A DNA stretch of 64,000 nucleotides from Kerstersia sp052103615 (GCF_052103615.1 NZ_JBQEKA010000008.1:1-64000), one strand, 5' to 3'. Shown: positions 55,196-64,000, counted from the first letter of the stretch. Translations and numbers: made by a program. The notes: generated from the letters alone by a model not told the origin.

Positions 55196-55206
55196 GCGGC
55201 AGCACC

Positions 55207-56421
55207 TCAGGCGCGCACGACGCGCCCTTGCCCGGCGCCCCAGCCCGTGATGGCAACGCCAAGCGCCAAGCCGCCGAACAGCCACCCGGAACTGGCATAG
55301 CTGCCGGTCCATTCCAGCAGCAAGCCCACCAGCAAAGGCCCCAGCGCAGCCAGGATGTAGCCGCCGCCCTGCGCCATGCCGGACAAACGCCCCGCCACCG
55401 CGGAATCCGCCGAACGCAACACGATGAAAGTCATGGCCAGGGCAATCAAGCCCCCCTGCCCCAAGCCCTGCACGACCATCCACCACCAGGCCAGCGAGAG
55501 CGGCAAGTACAGCAGCCCCAGCAAGGCGCCGCCCGCACACAAGGCCAGCACGCTGGCAATCCAGCGCTGATCCCGGCAGCGCACCACAAAATGCGGCACC
55601 AGCAGACAGGCGACCATCTGCACAACAATGGACACCGACACCATCACGCCCGCCATGCCGGCATCCATGCCGCGGCTGCGCAAAATGGGCGCGAGCCAGC
55701 CGAACACGCAATAGGCCAGCGCAGACTGCAGGCCCATCAATCCGGTCAATTGCCATGACAACGGATCGCGCCAGACGGCGGCGGGCCGCTGCGGCGCGCG
55801 CGGCGGCGCCTCATGCGCCGGCAGACGCCTGAGATGTATGCCCCAGCACAGGGCCACCAGCGCCGCCGGCAAGGCCCAGGCCGCCAATGCCAGGTTCCAC
55901 TCGGATGCGCGCGCCAGCGGCACGGTCAGGACCGCCGCACAGGCCGCACCCGCGCACAGGAAAGTCGTATATAAGCCTGTCATCAAGGCCATTTGCTTGG
56001 GGAAATCGCGCTTGACCAGCCCGGGCAGCAGCACATTGCCAATGGCGATGGCGGTGCCCGCCAGGGCGGATGCCAGCAGCAGCACGCCCGGCGATTCCAC
56101 GAAACGCAAGGCAGACCCGACTGTCAGCAGCAGCAAGGCCCAATACATGGTGCGCTCTACCCCATAGCGGTTGGCCATGATGGGCGCTGCCGGGGCGAAC
56201 ACGCCCAGGCAGATAACAGGCAAAGTGGTCAGATAACTGGCTTGCGCGGCAGACATGTCCAGCGCATCCATGATTTCCGGCAGTAAAGCCGCCAGACTGG
56301 GAAACACCGGCCGCAGATTGCTGGCAATCAAGATCACCAGCACGGCGTACCACAGGTTTCTATGCTTGCCTGATGACGGCGCGCTGCGCGATGCTGCCGT
56401 CTGTTGTTCCGTCTCCGTCAT
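55207..56421 (-). CDS. CynX/NimT-family MFS transporter
   Basis: A 404-residue, 12-segment transporter of the CynX group: ASNLRPVFPSLAALLPEIMDALDMSAAQASYLTTLPVICLGVFAPAAPIMANRYG is diagnostic. CynX relatives move cyanate, nitroimidazoles and related small molecules. The ATG at 56421 begins MTETEQQTAASR. The substrate is unknown and no cyanase gene is nearby. Confidence 0.88.
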   Translation of the reverse strand: MTETEQQTAASRSAPSSGKHRNLWYAVLVILIASNLRPVFPSLAALLPEIMDALDMSAAQASYLTTLPVICLGVFAPAAPIMANRYGVERTMYWALLLLTVGSALRFVESPGVLLLASALAGTAIAIGNVLLPGLVKRDFPKQMALMTGLYTTFLCAGAACAAVLTVPLARASEWNLALAAWALPAALVALCWGIHLRRLPAHEAPPRAPQRPAAVWRDPLSWQLTGLMGLQSALAYCVFGWLAPILRSRGMDAGMAGVMVSVSIVVQMVACLLVPHFVVRCRDQRWIASVLALCAGGALLGLLYLPLSLAWWWMVVQGLGQGGLIALAMTFIVLRSADSAVAGRLSGMAQGGGYILAALGPLLVGLLLEWTGSYASSGWLFGGLALGVAITGWGAGQGRVVRA

Positions 56422-56548
56422 TCCTGCTCCATTGCGTGCTGCCTCGGGACAGTCTTGAATTGGTTCAGATCGAAAAACAGGCGCCGCGCCACGCCTGCGG
56501 GATGGCAGCAGGCGCCCTTCCCCCAGGGCGCCTGCTGCCGGCCATGCC

Positions 56549-56914
56549 TCAGTCTTCCTGGCCGGACTCGGCCCGGCGGCGCTGCGCGCGGCGCACCGCC
56601 ACATAGAACACCATAAACCACAGTACCGGCACCGCCACGCCGCCCAGCGGCACATAGGCCAGCGCCGCCATGCGGAACCACTCAGGCAGGGCAAGCTGTG
56701 ATTGGCACAGGTTCTGACCGCCGCCAAACGACAGGCAGCTATCCGAAAATACGACCAATGCCAAACCCCAGAGCGCCGTGCCTGCGAGGCACAAACCCCA
56801 CCACAGCTTGACGCGGGTATCCATACCGCGCCGCTGCCGCACCCAGGCAGGCAAACTCAGGCACAGCACGGGCAAGAGGGTCAGAATCAGGAAAATCAGA
56901 AAGGTGTAAAACAT
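56549..56914 (-). CDS. Unknown small membrane protein
   Basis: I do not recognise this protein of about 121 residues. It has three hydrophobic segments (about 1-22, 38-60 and 80-105): MFYTFLIFLILTLLPVLCL, LWWGLCLAGTALWGLALVVF and LGGVAVPVLWFMVFYVAV, with a basic C-terminus RRAQRRR. Two cysteines flank a periplasmic-looking loop (SDSCLSFGGGQNLCQSQ) and could form a disulfide. The ATG at 56929 is an alternative start. It lies 127 bases upstream of the CynX-type gene on the same strand. Confidence 0.65.
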   Translation of the reverse strand: MFYTFLIFLILTLLPVLCLSLPAWVRQRRGMDTRVKLWWGLCLAGTALWGLALVVFSDSCLSFGGGQNLCQSQLALPEWFRMAALAYVPLGGVAVPVLWFMVFYVAVRRAQRRRAESGQED

Positions 56915-57334
56915 GGCACGGCATCGCATCAGAAAAAGGCCGGCATCATTCCGTGCCGGCTCGCTGCCGAGAGAATACGCGATTCAGCAGGCTTTGAATA
57001 CCGCCAGGCCTGCGCCGCCATGACGGCAGCCGGCCTGCTTCTGCGGGAAGCGTAGTGCCTCAGGCAGCCCGGCATGGCCTTGCGCTTCGTAACAATATCG
57101 GCACGGCCGCAAAGCCTCACCCGGCAGCCAGTCCTCACGCGGTTTCCCGAGCGATTGCGGCACAAATACAACCACTACATTTATGGTATTTAAAAAATAG
57201 AAACACTATATCTAGTAGTATCTTGCTATTCTCCTTTCCAGCAAACCTGAATCACCCACGGCCACCCGCCAGCCTGCATTGCCTTTTGCGTGCGCATGCC
57301 AGCGTGTTCCCAACCATTTCTAGGAATAGCAATC
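56915..57334. other. Upstream region of nrdHIEF
   Basis: About 420 bases without a gene. The right half is AT-rich and carries two NrdR boxes. A hairpin GCCGGCA/TGCCGGC lies near 56939-56960. Confidence 0.6.
57172..57218 (+). promoter_or_regulatory. Two NrdR boxes upstream of nrdH
   Basis: CCACTACATTTATGGT (57172-57187) and ACACTATATCTAGTAG (57203-57218) both resemble the NrdR consensus ACACWATATMTWGTGT. Their starts are 31 bp apart, which is three helical turns and the spacing normally seen for paired NrdR boxes. Confidence 0.85.
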
Positions 57335-57556
57335 ATGATCGTTACTGTTTACAGCAAACCGGCATGCGTCCAATGCGTCGCCACTTACCGCGCGCTGGAT
57401 AAACAGGGCATCTCGTATCAGGTCGTTGATCTGACCGAAGATGCCAATGCGCTGCAAACCGTGCGCGATCTGGGGTATCAGCAAGCACCGGTGGTGGTGG
57501 CTGGCGCGGACCACTGGTCAGGCTTCCGCCCCGACAAAATCAGCGCGCTGGCCTGA
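57335..57556 (+). CDS. nrdH: NrdH glutaredoxin-like reductant
   Basis: A 73-residue NrdH with the redox motif CVQC (YSKPACVQCVATYRAL) and the C-terminal WSGFRPDKI, which is specific to NrdH. It supplies electrons to NrdE from thioredoxin reductase. AGGA precedes the ATG at 57335; a longer frame exists upstream without similarity. First gene of nrdHIEF. Confidence 0.96.
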   Translation: MIVTVYSKPACVQCVATYRALDKQGISYQVVDLTEDANALQTVRDLGYQQAPVVVAGADHWSGFRPDKISALA

Positions 57557-57764
57557 GCTCTTCCGCCAGCGCCAGGCAGAGCCGCCCGGCGTCTGATCAG
57601 TCATGTCAGCCGCAGTTCTAGCGGCCATCGGAGCGGCAGAACATGCCAGCCAGGCACAGCCCGCAGTCTGGCCACTGCCTTGCCGTTACCTGACCGCTGC
57701 TTCCTGACCGCCCGCTCCTCTGCCGGTTTTGCCACCCGTTTTTCAGGACCCGGAATACGCCGCC

Positions 57765-58169
57765 ATGGGCCAGATCGTTTATTTCTCCACCAGTTCCGGC
57801 AATACCCAGCGTTTCGTCGAGAAGCTGGCTTTGCCTGCCCATCGTATTCCTCAATCCTCGCGCGCAGCCTTTCTGCTGGCGCCTGAACCGTACATCCTGA
57901 TTGTTCCCACCTACGGCGGCGGTCATCCCGCCGGCGCCGTTCCCAAAGCCGTCATCCACTTCCTGAACCACGAAGCCAATCGCCGCCAGCTGCGCGGCGT
58001 CATCGCGGCCGGCAATACCAATTTCGGCACCGCCTATTGCCTGGCCGGCGACATCATTGCGCAAAAGTGCAAAGTGCCGCTGCTGTACCGCTTCGAGATG
58101 CTGGGCACGGAAGAAGATGTTCTCAAAGTCCGTCATGGAGTCCATGCATTTTGGAAACGACAACCCTGA
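57765..58169 (+). CDS. nrdI: NrdI flavodoxin for class Ib ribonucleotide reductase
   Basis: A 134-residue flavodoxin-like protein that produces the oxidant needed to assemble the dimanganese-tyrosyl cofactor of NrdF. IVYFSTSSGNTQRFVEKL is the phosphate loop, VPTYGGGHPAGAVPKAV and AAGNTNFGTAYCLAGDII follow. It starts at 57765, 208 bases after nrdH, and overlaps nrdE. Confidence 0.95.
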   Translation: MGQIVYFSTSSGNTQRFVEKLALPAHRIPQSSRAAFLLAPEPYILIVPTYGGGHPAGAVPKAVIHFLNHEANRRQLRGVIAAGNTNFGTAYCLAGDIIAQKCKVPLLYRFEMLGTEEDVLKVRHGVHAFWKRQP

Positions 58170-60301
58170 TCCCGAAAGCTGCCGCCAGTGCCGAACTGGA
58201 TTACCACGCACTCAATGCCATGCTCAATCTGTTCGATGAGCAGGGGCAAATCCAGTTCGACAAAGACCGCATGGCGGCGCGGCAATATTTCCTGCAGCAT
58301 GTGAACCAGAACACCGTGTTCTTTCATCATCTGCAGGAAAAACTCGACTACCTGGTGAACAAGGAATACTACGAAGCCGATGTGCTGCGCCAGTATTCCC
58401 CCGACTTCATCCATCAGCTGTTTACCGATGCCTACGCGCGCAAGTTCCGGTTCCCGACCTTCTTGGGCGCCTTCAAGTACTACACCAGCTACACCCTCAA
58501 GACCTTCGACGGCAAACGCTACCTGGAACGCTACGAAGACCGCGTCTGCATGGTCGCGCTAGCGCTGGCCCAGGGCAATGAGGGCCTGGCGCTGGCGCTG
58601 GTTGATGAAATCATCAGCGGCCGTTTTCAGCCTGCCACGCCCACCTTCCTCAACGCCGGCAAGAAACAGCGCGGCGAATTGGTGTCGTGCTTCCTGCTGC
58701 GCATCGAAGACAATATGGAATCCATAGGCCGCGCCATCAATTCCGCGCTGCAGCTCTCCAAGCGCGGCGGCGGCGTAGCCTTTCTGCTAAGCAATATTCG
58801 CGAAGCAGGCGCCCCCATCAAGCAGATTGAAAATCAGTCTTCCGGCATCATTCCCATCATGAAGCTGCTGGAAGATGCGTTTTCCTACGCCAATCAGCTA
58901 GGCTCGCGCCAGGGCGCGGGCGCTGTTTATCTGAATGCGCACCATCCGGACATCCTGCGCTTTCTGGACACCAAGCGCGAAAATGCCGACGAAAAAATCC
59001 GCATCAAAACACTGTCGCTGGGCGTCGTGATTCCCGACATCACATTCCAGCTTGCGCGCGACAACGAAGATATGTATCTGTTCTCGCCTTATGACGTCGA
59101 AAAAGTTTACGGCAAGCCCTTCGGCGACATCAGCGTGAGCGAAAAATACCGCGAGATGGTGGACGACCCGCGTATCCGCAAAAGCAAGATCAATGCCCGC
59201 GAATTTTTCCTGACGCTGGCCGAGATTCAATTTGAATCCGGCTATCCGTATCTGATGTTCGAAGACACGGTCAATCGCGCCAATCCGGTCAAGGGGCGGA
59301 TCAATATGAGCAATCTGTGCTCGGAGATCCTGCAGGTCAATGCGCCCGCCAGCTATGACGCGGATCTGTCCTACACCGCGCTGGGCAAAGACATCTCCTG
59401 CAACCTGGGCTCGCTGAATATTGCCAAGACCATGGATTCGCCCGACTTTGGCCGGACAGTGGAAGTGGCGGTGCGCGGCTTGACCGCCGTGTCCGATATG
59501 AGCGATATCCGCTCCGTGCCCTCCATCGCCCATGGCAATGCCCTATCGCATGCTATCGGCCTGGGGCAAATGAATCTGCACGGTTATCTGGCGCGCGAAC
59601 GCATTTTTTACGGTTCGGAAGAAGGGGTGGATTTCACCAATATGTACTTTTACACGGTGACTTACCATGCCCTGCGCGCGTCCAACCTGCTGGCCTACGA
59701 ACGCGGGCAACGTTTTGCCGGGTTCGAGGATTCCAAATATGCCAGCGGCGAATACTTCGACAAATACACCCAGCAGTCCTGGCAGCCCGCCACCGCGCGC
59801 GTGGCCGAACTGTTCCGCCAGGCCGGGATCGCCATCCCCACCCAGGAAGACTGGCACGCCCTGAAGGCCGCCGTGCGCGAACACGGGCTTTACAACCAGA
59901 ACCTGCAAGCCGTGCCGCCCACCGGTTCGATTTCCTATATCAACCACTCGACCTCAAGCATCCACCCGATTGTGGCCAAGATCGAAATCCGCAAGGAAGG
60001 CAAGATAGGCCGCGTGTACTACCCCGCCCCCTACATGAACAACGACAACCTGGCGTACTACCAGGATGCCTACGAAATCGGGCCCGAGAAAATCATAGAT
60101 ACCTACGCGGCCGCGACCCAGCACGTGGATCAGGGGCTTTCGCTCACGCTGTTCTTCCGCGATAGCGCCACGACACGCGATATCAACCGGGCGCAGATTC
60201 ACGCCTGGCGCAAGGGCATCAAAACCATCTATTACATCCGGCTGCGGCAAATGGCGCTGGAGGGCACGGCCATCGAAGGCTGCGTGTCCTGCACGCTGTA
60301 A
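58151..60301 (+). CDS. nrdE: Class Ib ribonucleotide reductase large subunit NrdE
   Basis: A 716-residue NrdE. The reduction cysteine region is GELVSCFLLRIEDN, SKRGGGVAFLLSNIR binds substrate, NMSNLCSEI contains the radical cysteine, and the C-terminus CVSC shuttles electrons from NrdH. No in-frame ATG is suitable; I predict a TTG start at 58151 inside nrdI, a 19-base overlap, with GGAG about 10 bases upstream. Cotranscribed with nrdHI and nrdF. Confidence 0.95.
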   Translation: METTTLIPKAAASAELDYHALNAMLNLFDEQGQIQFDKDRMAARQYFLQHVNQNTVFFHHLQEKLDYLVNKEYYEADVLRQYSPDFIHQLFTDAYARKFRFPTFLGAFKYYTSYTLKTFDGKRYLERYEDRVCMVALALAQGNEGLALALVDEIISGRFQPATPTFLNAGKKQRGELVSCFLLRIEDNMESIGRAINSALQLSKRGGGVAFLLSNIREAGAPIKQIENQSSGIIPIMKLLEDAFSYANQLGSRQGAGAVYLNAHHPDILRFLDTKRENADEKIRIKTLSLGVVIPDITFQLARDNEDMYLFSPYDVEKVYGKPFGDISVSEKYREMVDDPRIRKSKINAREFFLTLAEIQFESGYPYLMFEDTVNRANPVKGRINMSNLCSEILQVNAPASYDADLSYTALGKDISCNLGSLNIAKTMDSPDFGRTVEVAVRGLTAVSDMSDIRSVPSIAHGNALSHAIGLGQMNLHGYLARERIFYGSEEGVDFTNMYFYTVTYHALRASNLLAYERGQRFAGFEDSKYASGEYFDKYTQQSWQPATARVAELFRQAGIAIPTQEDWHALKAAVREHGLYNQNLQAVPPTGSISYINHSTSSIHPIVAKIEIRKEGKIGRVYYPAPYMNNDNLAYYQDAYEIGPEKIIDTYAAATQHVDQGLSLTLFFRDSATTRDINRAQIHAWRKGIKTIYYIRLRQMALEGTAIEGCVSCTL

Positions 60302-60329
60302 GCCGCCGCCCCTGACCACGGAAACCATC

Positions 60330-61322
60330 ATGAGCACAAACCCGCCCAGCCCCCTGGCCGCCAAGCGGCTCAAGCGCGTCGATGCGATCAACTGGAACCG
60401 CATCGAAGACGATAAAGACCTGGAAGTCTGGAACCGCCTGACCGGCAACTTCTGGCTGCCTGAGAAGGTGCCGCTTTCCAACGACATCCCTGCCTGGGCC
60501 ACCCTGACGCCGCTGGAGCAGCAAACCACCATACGCGTCTTTACCGGGCTGACCTTGCTCGACACCATCCAGAATACGGTGGGCGCGCCCGCGCTGATCC
60601 AGGATGCCATCACACCGCACGAAGAAGCGGTCTATACCAATATCAGTTTCATGGAAGCCGTGCATGCGCGCTCCTACAGCTCGATTTTCTCGACCTTGTG
60701 CCTGACGCCCGATGTCGATGATGCCTACCGCTGGAGCGAGGAAAATGAATCCCTGCAGCGCAAGGCCGCGCTGATCCTGGAACGCTACCGCGCCGATGAC
60801 CCCTTGATGCGCAAGGTTGCCAGCGTTTTTCTGGAATCCTTTCTGTTTTACTCCGGCTTCTATCTGCCCATGTACTGGTCCAGCCGCGGCAAGCTGACCA
60901 ATACGGCCGACCTGATCCGCCTCATCATCCGTGACGAGGCTGTTCACGGCTATTACATCGGCTACAAATTCCAGCGCAATCTGGAGCAGGTGTCCGAGCC
61001 GCGCAGGCAGGAGGTCAAAGACTATGCCTTCGAGTTGCTGCACGAGCTCTACGATAACGAAGTGCGCTACACGGAAGAACTGTATGACGGCGTAGGCTGG
61101 ACGGAAGATGTCAAAAAATTCCTGCACTACAACGCCAATAAAGCCTTGATGAACCTGGGCTATGAGTCCCTCTTCCCGGCAGCCGTCACCAACGTGAACC
61201 CGGCCATTCTGGCCTCGCTCTCGCCCGGCGCGGACGAGAACCACGATTTCTTCTCGGGCTCCGGGTCTTCTTACGTCATCGGCAAGGCCGTCAATACCGA
61301 AGACGAAGACTGGGCCTTCTAA
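60330..61322 (+). CDS. nrdF: Class Ib ribonucleotide reductase small subunit NrdF
   Basis: A 330-residue NrdF that houses the Mn- or Fe-tyrosyl radical. MSTNPPSPLAAKRLKRVDAINWNRIEDDKDLEVWNRLTGNFWLPEKVPLSND, then EEAVYTNISFMEAVHARSYS and LIIRDEAVHGYYIG, hold the metal carboxylates and histidines. The C-terminus EDEDWAF resembles NrdF tails that dock with NrdE. Last gene of the operon, 28 bases after nrdE. Confidence 0.97.
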   Translation: MSTNPPSPLAAKRLKRVDAINWNRIEDDKDLEVWNRLTGNFWLPEKVPLSNDIPAWATLTPLEQQTTIRVFTGLTLLDTIQNTVGAPALIQDAITPHEEAVYTNISFMEAVHARSYSSIFSTLCLTPDVDDAYRWSEENESLQRKAALILERYRADDPLMRKVASVFLESFLFYSGFYLPMYWSSRGKLTNTADLIRLIIRDEAVHGYYIGYKFQRNLEQVSEPRRQEVKDYAFELLHELYDNEVRYTEELYDGVGWTEDVKKFLHYNANKALMNLGYESLFPAAVTNVNPAILASLSPGADENHDFFSGSGSSYVIGKAVNTEDEDWAF

Positions 61323-61344
61323 GCGGGACGCACACGTCCCCCGG

Positions 61345-61420
61345 CAACAGCGCGGCAGCCGCCTGGCGCATGAGCAGCCACGGCGCCGCCAGCTTGCGGC
61401 GGCGCGGCTGCCGGGTTGCT
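61345..61420. terminator. GC-rich hairpin region after nrdF
   Basis: CCGCCAGCTTGCGGCGG and a larger pairing of GGCAGCCGC with GCGGCTGCC lie between nrdF and the next gene. There is no T run, so terminator function is tentative. Confidence 0.35.
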
Positions 61421-61527
61421 GATTTCCCATTTTCCTGAAGGGCCGATTGTGTCTCCAGCTAAAGGGCACTAGAATCAACGCCAACGTTTCAGTTGGAATC
61501 TGAATTCAATCCCCTAAAGGAGACACC

Positions 61528-62247
61528 ATGAAGGGAAACACCATGAAGCACACCGTCGTGATTTGCGGCTACGGGCCTGCCATCGGCCACGCTACCGCGC
61601 TCAAGTTCGGCCAGGCAGGCCATCCGGTCGCCCTGGTGGCGCGTCAGGCGCAAGCGCTGGCTGATGGCGTTGCCGCCCTTCAAGCCCAGGGCGTCCAGGC
61701 GCGCGCTTTCCCTGCCGACCTCAGCGATGTGGCGCAGGTCAGGCGTGTCATTAATGAAGCGCGCTCGGCGCTGGGGCCTATCGGCGTGCTGCATTGGAAT
61801 GCCTTCGTCGATGTCGATGGCGACCTGCTTGCCATTTCCGTCGAAGATCTGCAATTGGGCCTGTCTTTACGCGTCGTCAGTTATATCGCTGCTGTGCAGG
61901 CCGCGATACACGACCTTGAAGCCACGCAAGGCGCTGTCCTGAGCACCAACGGCGTGACGGCCTTCCACGGGGAAAAAGTGAATGCCTTTGCCCAAGACTT
62001 CGGCATTCTGGCCATCCCGGCGGCCGCGCAACACAAGGCCACCGGCCTGTTGAAGCAGACACTGGCCCGACGTGGCGTGTATGTGGGGGAAGTCGTCATA
62101 AACGGCTTTGTGCAAGGCTCAGCGAGCACCGAACTGCATGCCATCCCTGCAACGATTGCCCCGGCGGACATCGCCGAGCAGTTCTGGCAACTCCACGCCG
62201 CGCGCACGGCGCACTCCGTGGTCTTCGGTTCCGCGCTGGTGCAATAA
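61528..62247 (+). CDS. SDR-family protein lacking the catalytic tyrosine
   Basis: A 239-residue Rossmann-fold SDR. VICGYGPAIGHATALKFGQAG is the cofactor loop (residues 11-31), and S139 is in AVLSTNG. Where YxxxK should be, the sequence is A166-A-Q-H-K170 (PAAAQHKATGLLKQTL), so the tyrosine is absent while the lysine is present. It may be a non-catalytic or altered SDR. The ATG at 61528 has an AAAGGAG ribosome site. Function unknown; it stands alone after nrdF. Confidence 0.83.
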   Translation: MKGNTMKHTVVICGYGPAIGHATALKFGQAGHPVALVARQAQALADGVAALQAQGVQARAFPADLSDVAQVRRVINEARSALGPIGVLHWNAFVDVDGDLLAISVEDLQLGLSLRVVSYIAAVQAAIHDLEATQGAVLSTNGVTAFHGEKVNAFAQDFGILAIPAAAQHKATGLLKQTLARRGVYVGEVVINGFVQGSASTELHAIPATIAPADIAEQFWQLHAARTAHSVVFGSALVQ

Positions 62248-62740
62248 ACCCGCCATGCCAGCCCACCCGCGAAAGCGGCCGGGCGCCCCAGCAAGCCCGG
62301 CGCCCTGGCCCTGCTTATCGAAGCCCCTGGCCCAGACGTCCTGCCCTGACGTCCTCCCGCCCCTGACACCCTCCCTGCCCTGACTCCCTTCCCGCCCTGA
62401 CTCTCTGTCGCGCCCAGGCGACAGCGCCGCAGTCTGGGCCAGCCATCCCCAGGCCAGTCTCCCGCTAGTCCTTTCGCCCTTCCTTTCCCCCTTCCTTTCG
62501 CCCTTTCTCTCCTTTCTCCCCTACCTGCCTGCCCTGGTCATAGACGCGCCCAAGCGAGCGCGAGCGGCAAGGCAGCGGGCATTTTTTTGCTCTGCACATA
62601 AGGCCCGTACTGGCCGCACCGCCAGCGCCGCGCCGCCCCCGCGTCCTTCTCTCTGTCCAGTCCCTGCCTGCCGCGCCGGCGGCTATCCTGCCGCCGCGGC
62701 CATAAACCGTGCCTGCCGTGCTTTTCATTTCCCTCAATAA
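62248..62740. other. Intergenic region with pyrimidine-rich repeats
   Basis: No gene supported. Bases 62335-62410 hold degenerate repeats of CCCTGAC with C/T-rich spacers, and 62459-62525 is a long C/T-rich tract on the plus strand (CCTTTCG and CCTTTCC units). Confidence 0.55.
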
Positions 62741-63062
62741 ATATATTGCGTCGCAATAATTAATTAATAAAAGCAATTAATTAGAATTTGGAAAAATATA
62801 TTCCAAGGGTGAAACAAACACGATACCGAATCACTTTTCAATCATGAAAAACACTTAAAACATCGTGATCCATCCATAAAACGACAAAAAATTCTCTAAA
62901 AAACCGATTGATTTATGTGTTACAAAACCATTTCAAATAAATTCAAAACCCAATAGACTCGTCATCAATAATTGGGAAAAGAAAATAAATTTATTTATAA
63001 AAATAAATAAATAGAAACCCTAACAACAATTTCCACCAACCACCAAAGCACCAAGGAAGTTC
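62741..63062. other. AT-rich region upstream of the porin
   Basis: About 320 bases that are strikingly AT-rich against the surrounding high-GC DNA, with phased-looking A and T runs (for example AAATAAATTTATTTA near 62985-63000). Only the porin's upstream region is here. It may hold the promoter and bind nucleoid proteins; I cannot place a single promoter with confidence. Confidence 0.6.
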
Positions 63063-64000
63063 ATGAAGACCAAGCACTCTTTCGCTGCCGCCTGCGTTCT
63101 CTCATGTTTGGCAGGAACGGCCCAATCACAGGAAGTCACGCTTTACGGCATGATTGATACCGGGATTGAATGGACCAACAAGGTTCCGCAAGGGCCCGCT
63201 GGCAGCGATGCCGGCACTTCCAGCCTGACCCGCTTTCCCATCGCCACTGGCGGCATCGCCCCGTCGCGCTGGGGCCTCAAGGGGTCGGAAGATCTGGGGG
63301 ACGGCTATCGCGCCTTTTTCCAGCTCGAAAGCGGCTTTTCGCCTGGCGACGGCAATAGCGCCCAGGCTGGCCGGCTCTTCGGGCGCACGGCCATCCTGGG
63401 CATAGGCAGCCCCTATGGCACCATCCAGCTGGGCCGCCAGTACACGCCGACCACGCTGTATCTGATGTCGCCGGCCGATGTCATGGGCCCCAGCGTGCAC
63501 GGCCTGGGCAACTTCGACCCCTACATCCCCAACGCCCGTGCCGACAATGCCATCGGCTATAGCCACAAGATCGACAATCTCACCTTCGGCGGCACCTACA
63601 GCTTCGGGCGCGACCACGCCACTGGCGGCCCCTCGGGCACCACCTGCGGCGGCACGGCCACCAATGACAATGGCTCCTGCAAGGAAAAAGGCGTCTATGT
63701 GAAGTACAACGCCGCCAACTATGGCTTTGGCGCCGCGTTCGACCGCGTGACCGGGGGGCCGGCCGAGTCCTTCTGGGGTCTGGGCAGCCTGCACGCGCAC
63801 GATGACCGTTTTGGCCTCAATGGCTACTACACCTTCACCGGCGACATCACCGTGAGCGGCGGCTGGATGCAGCGCCGCCACAAACCTGATACCAACGCCA
63901 CGCCGGGTGAAATCAAGTTCACCACCAATACCTTCTTTGTCGGCCTGTCGTACCCGATCGGGCGCTTTGTCATCAATACCCAGCTGGTACGCATGATCAG
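63063..64000 (+). CDS. Gram-negative porin, 3' end outside the window
   Basis: At least 312 residues of a trimeric 16-stranded outer-membrane porin of the Burkholderiales type. The signal peptide MKTKHSFAAACVLSCLAGTAQS is followed by the mature start QEVTLYGMIDTGIEW. SRWGLKGSEDLGDGYRAFFQLESGF and LFGRTAILGIGSPYGTIQLGRQYTP are family signatures, and the loop 3 region follows. AAGGAAG lies just upstream of the ATG. Two cysteines in GTTCGGTATNDNGSCKEKG could form a loop disulfide. The protein continues beyond base 64000. Confidence 0.94.
   Translation, partial: MKTKHSFAAACVLSCLAGTAQSQEVTLYGMIDTGIEWTNKVPQGPAGSDAGTSSLTRFPIATGGIAPSRWGLKGSEDLGDGYRAFFQLESGFSPGDGNSAQAGRLFGRTAILGIGSPYGTIQLGRQYTPTTLYLMSPADVMGPSVHGLGNFDPYIPNARADNAIGYSHKIDNLTFGGTYSFGRDHATGGPSGTTCGGTATNDNGSCKEKGVYVKYNAANYGFGAAFDRVTGGPAESFWGLGSLHAHDDRFGLNGYYTFTGDITVSGGWMQRRHKPDTNATPGEIKFTTNTFFVGLSYPIGRFVINTQLVRMI

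Noticed and set aside
62465..62776. 103-codon frame on the minus strand
   Set aside because: It translates a C/T-rich repeat tract and has Gly/Arg/Lys low complexity, with no ribosome site.

Overview
The window is dense, high-GC DNA in which almost every base is coding. The gene set points to a betaproteobacterium of the order Burkholderiales, most likely Alcaligenaceae (Bordetella/Achromobacter/Kerstersia type). Supporting genes are rdgC, a recA-recX pair, queH, meso-DAP dehydrogenase, a Burkholderiales-type porin and a TRAP substrate-binding protein. The family assignment is inference from gene content; there is no rRNA gene to confirm it. Three runs of N (10, 100 and 100 bases) show that this is a draft scaffold. 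I see no tRNA, rRNA, CRISPR array, insertion sequence or prophage gene.

Left part (1-20 kb). It starts with an EntA-like dehydrogenase that has lost its catalytic lysine. Next come queH, a PhzF-family isomerase, ddh, a DODA-type dioxygenase, and a LysR/PLP-dehydratase divergent pair. A minus-strand sulfur cluster follows: metY (frameshifted at a G8 tract), two MetQ-like binding proteins and a 2-oxoglutarate oxygenase. Then come an aldo/keto reductase, a GNAT acetyltransferase, a GrpB protein, an ABC-F ATPase, a MerR/DUF2938 pair with a textbook MerR promoter, and clpB with a sigma-32 promoter.

Middle part (20-46 kb). This holds ybaN, a pdxA-type gene, dnaB, an unknown His-rich protein behind a Fur box, and a PecS/PecM-type regulator and exporter pair. 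A Bcr/CflA exporter and an AraC regulator follow, then metE facing metR with paired operators, recA-recX with a LexA box, a candidate structured RNA, and rdgC. Next are a nitronate monooxygenase, a P450/reductase/flavodoxin/TRAP-binding-protein operon with a divergent LysR, a siderophore-interacting reductase, TetR and a RibD-C reductase, and an ArgO/ArgP pair.

Right part (46-64 kb). An alkylation-damage island (alkB, alkA, ada and two tandem 2OG-Fe(II) oxygenases) carries two identical 15-bp Ada-box-like sites. After it come a cold-shock gene, an AI-2E family permease, a UbiM-type hydroxylase with an NrtR-type protein, a CynX-type transporter, nrdHIEF behind two NrdR boxes, an atypical SDR, and an AT-rich region leading into a porin that runs off the window.

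The most unusual observations are in the alkylation island. Its Ada keeps the methyl-acceptor cysteine but lacks the other three zinc cysteines, and one of the two oxygenases has lost its distal iron-binding histidine. The self-contained P450 operon, the metY-metQ-oxygenase-metQ cluster, the structured RNA next to rdgC and the Fur-box orphan also merit a second look.
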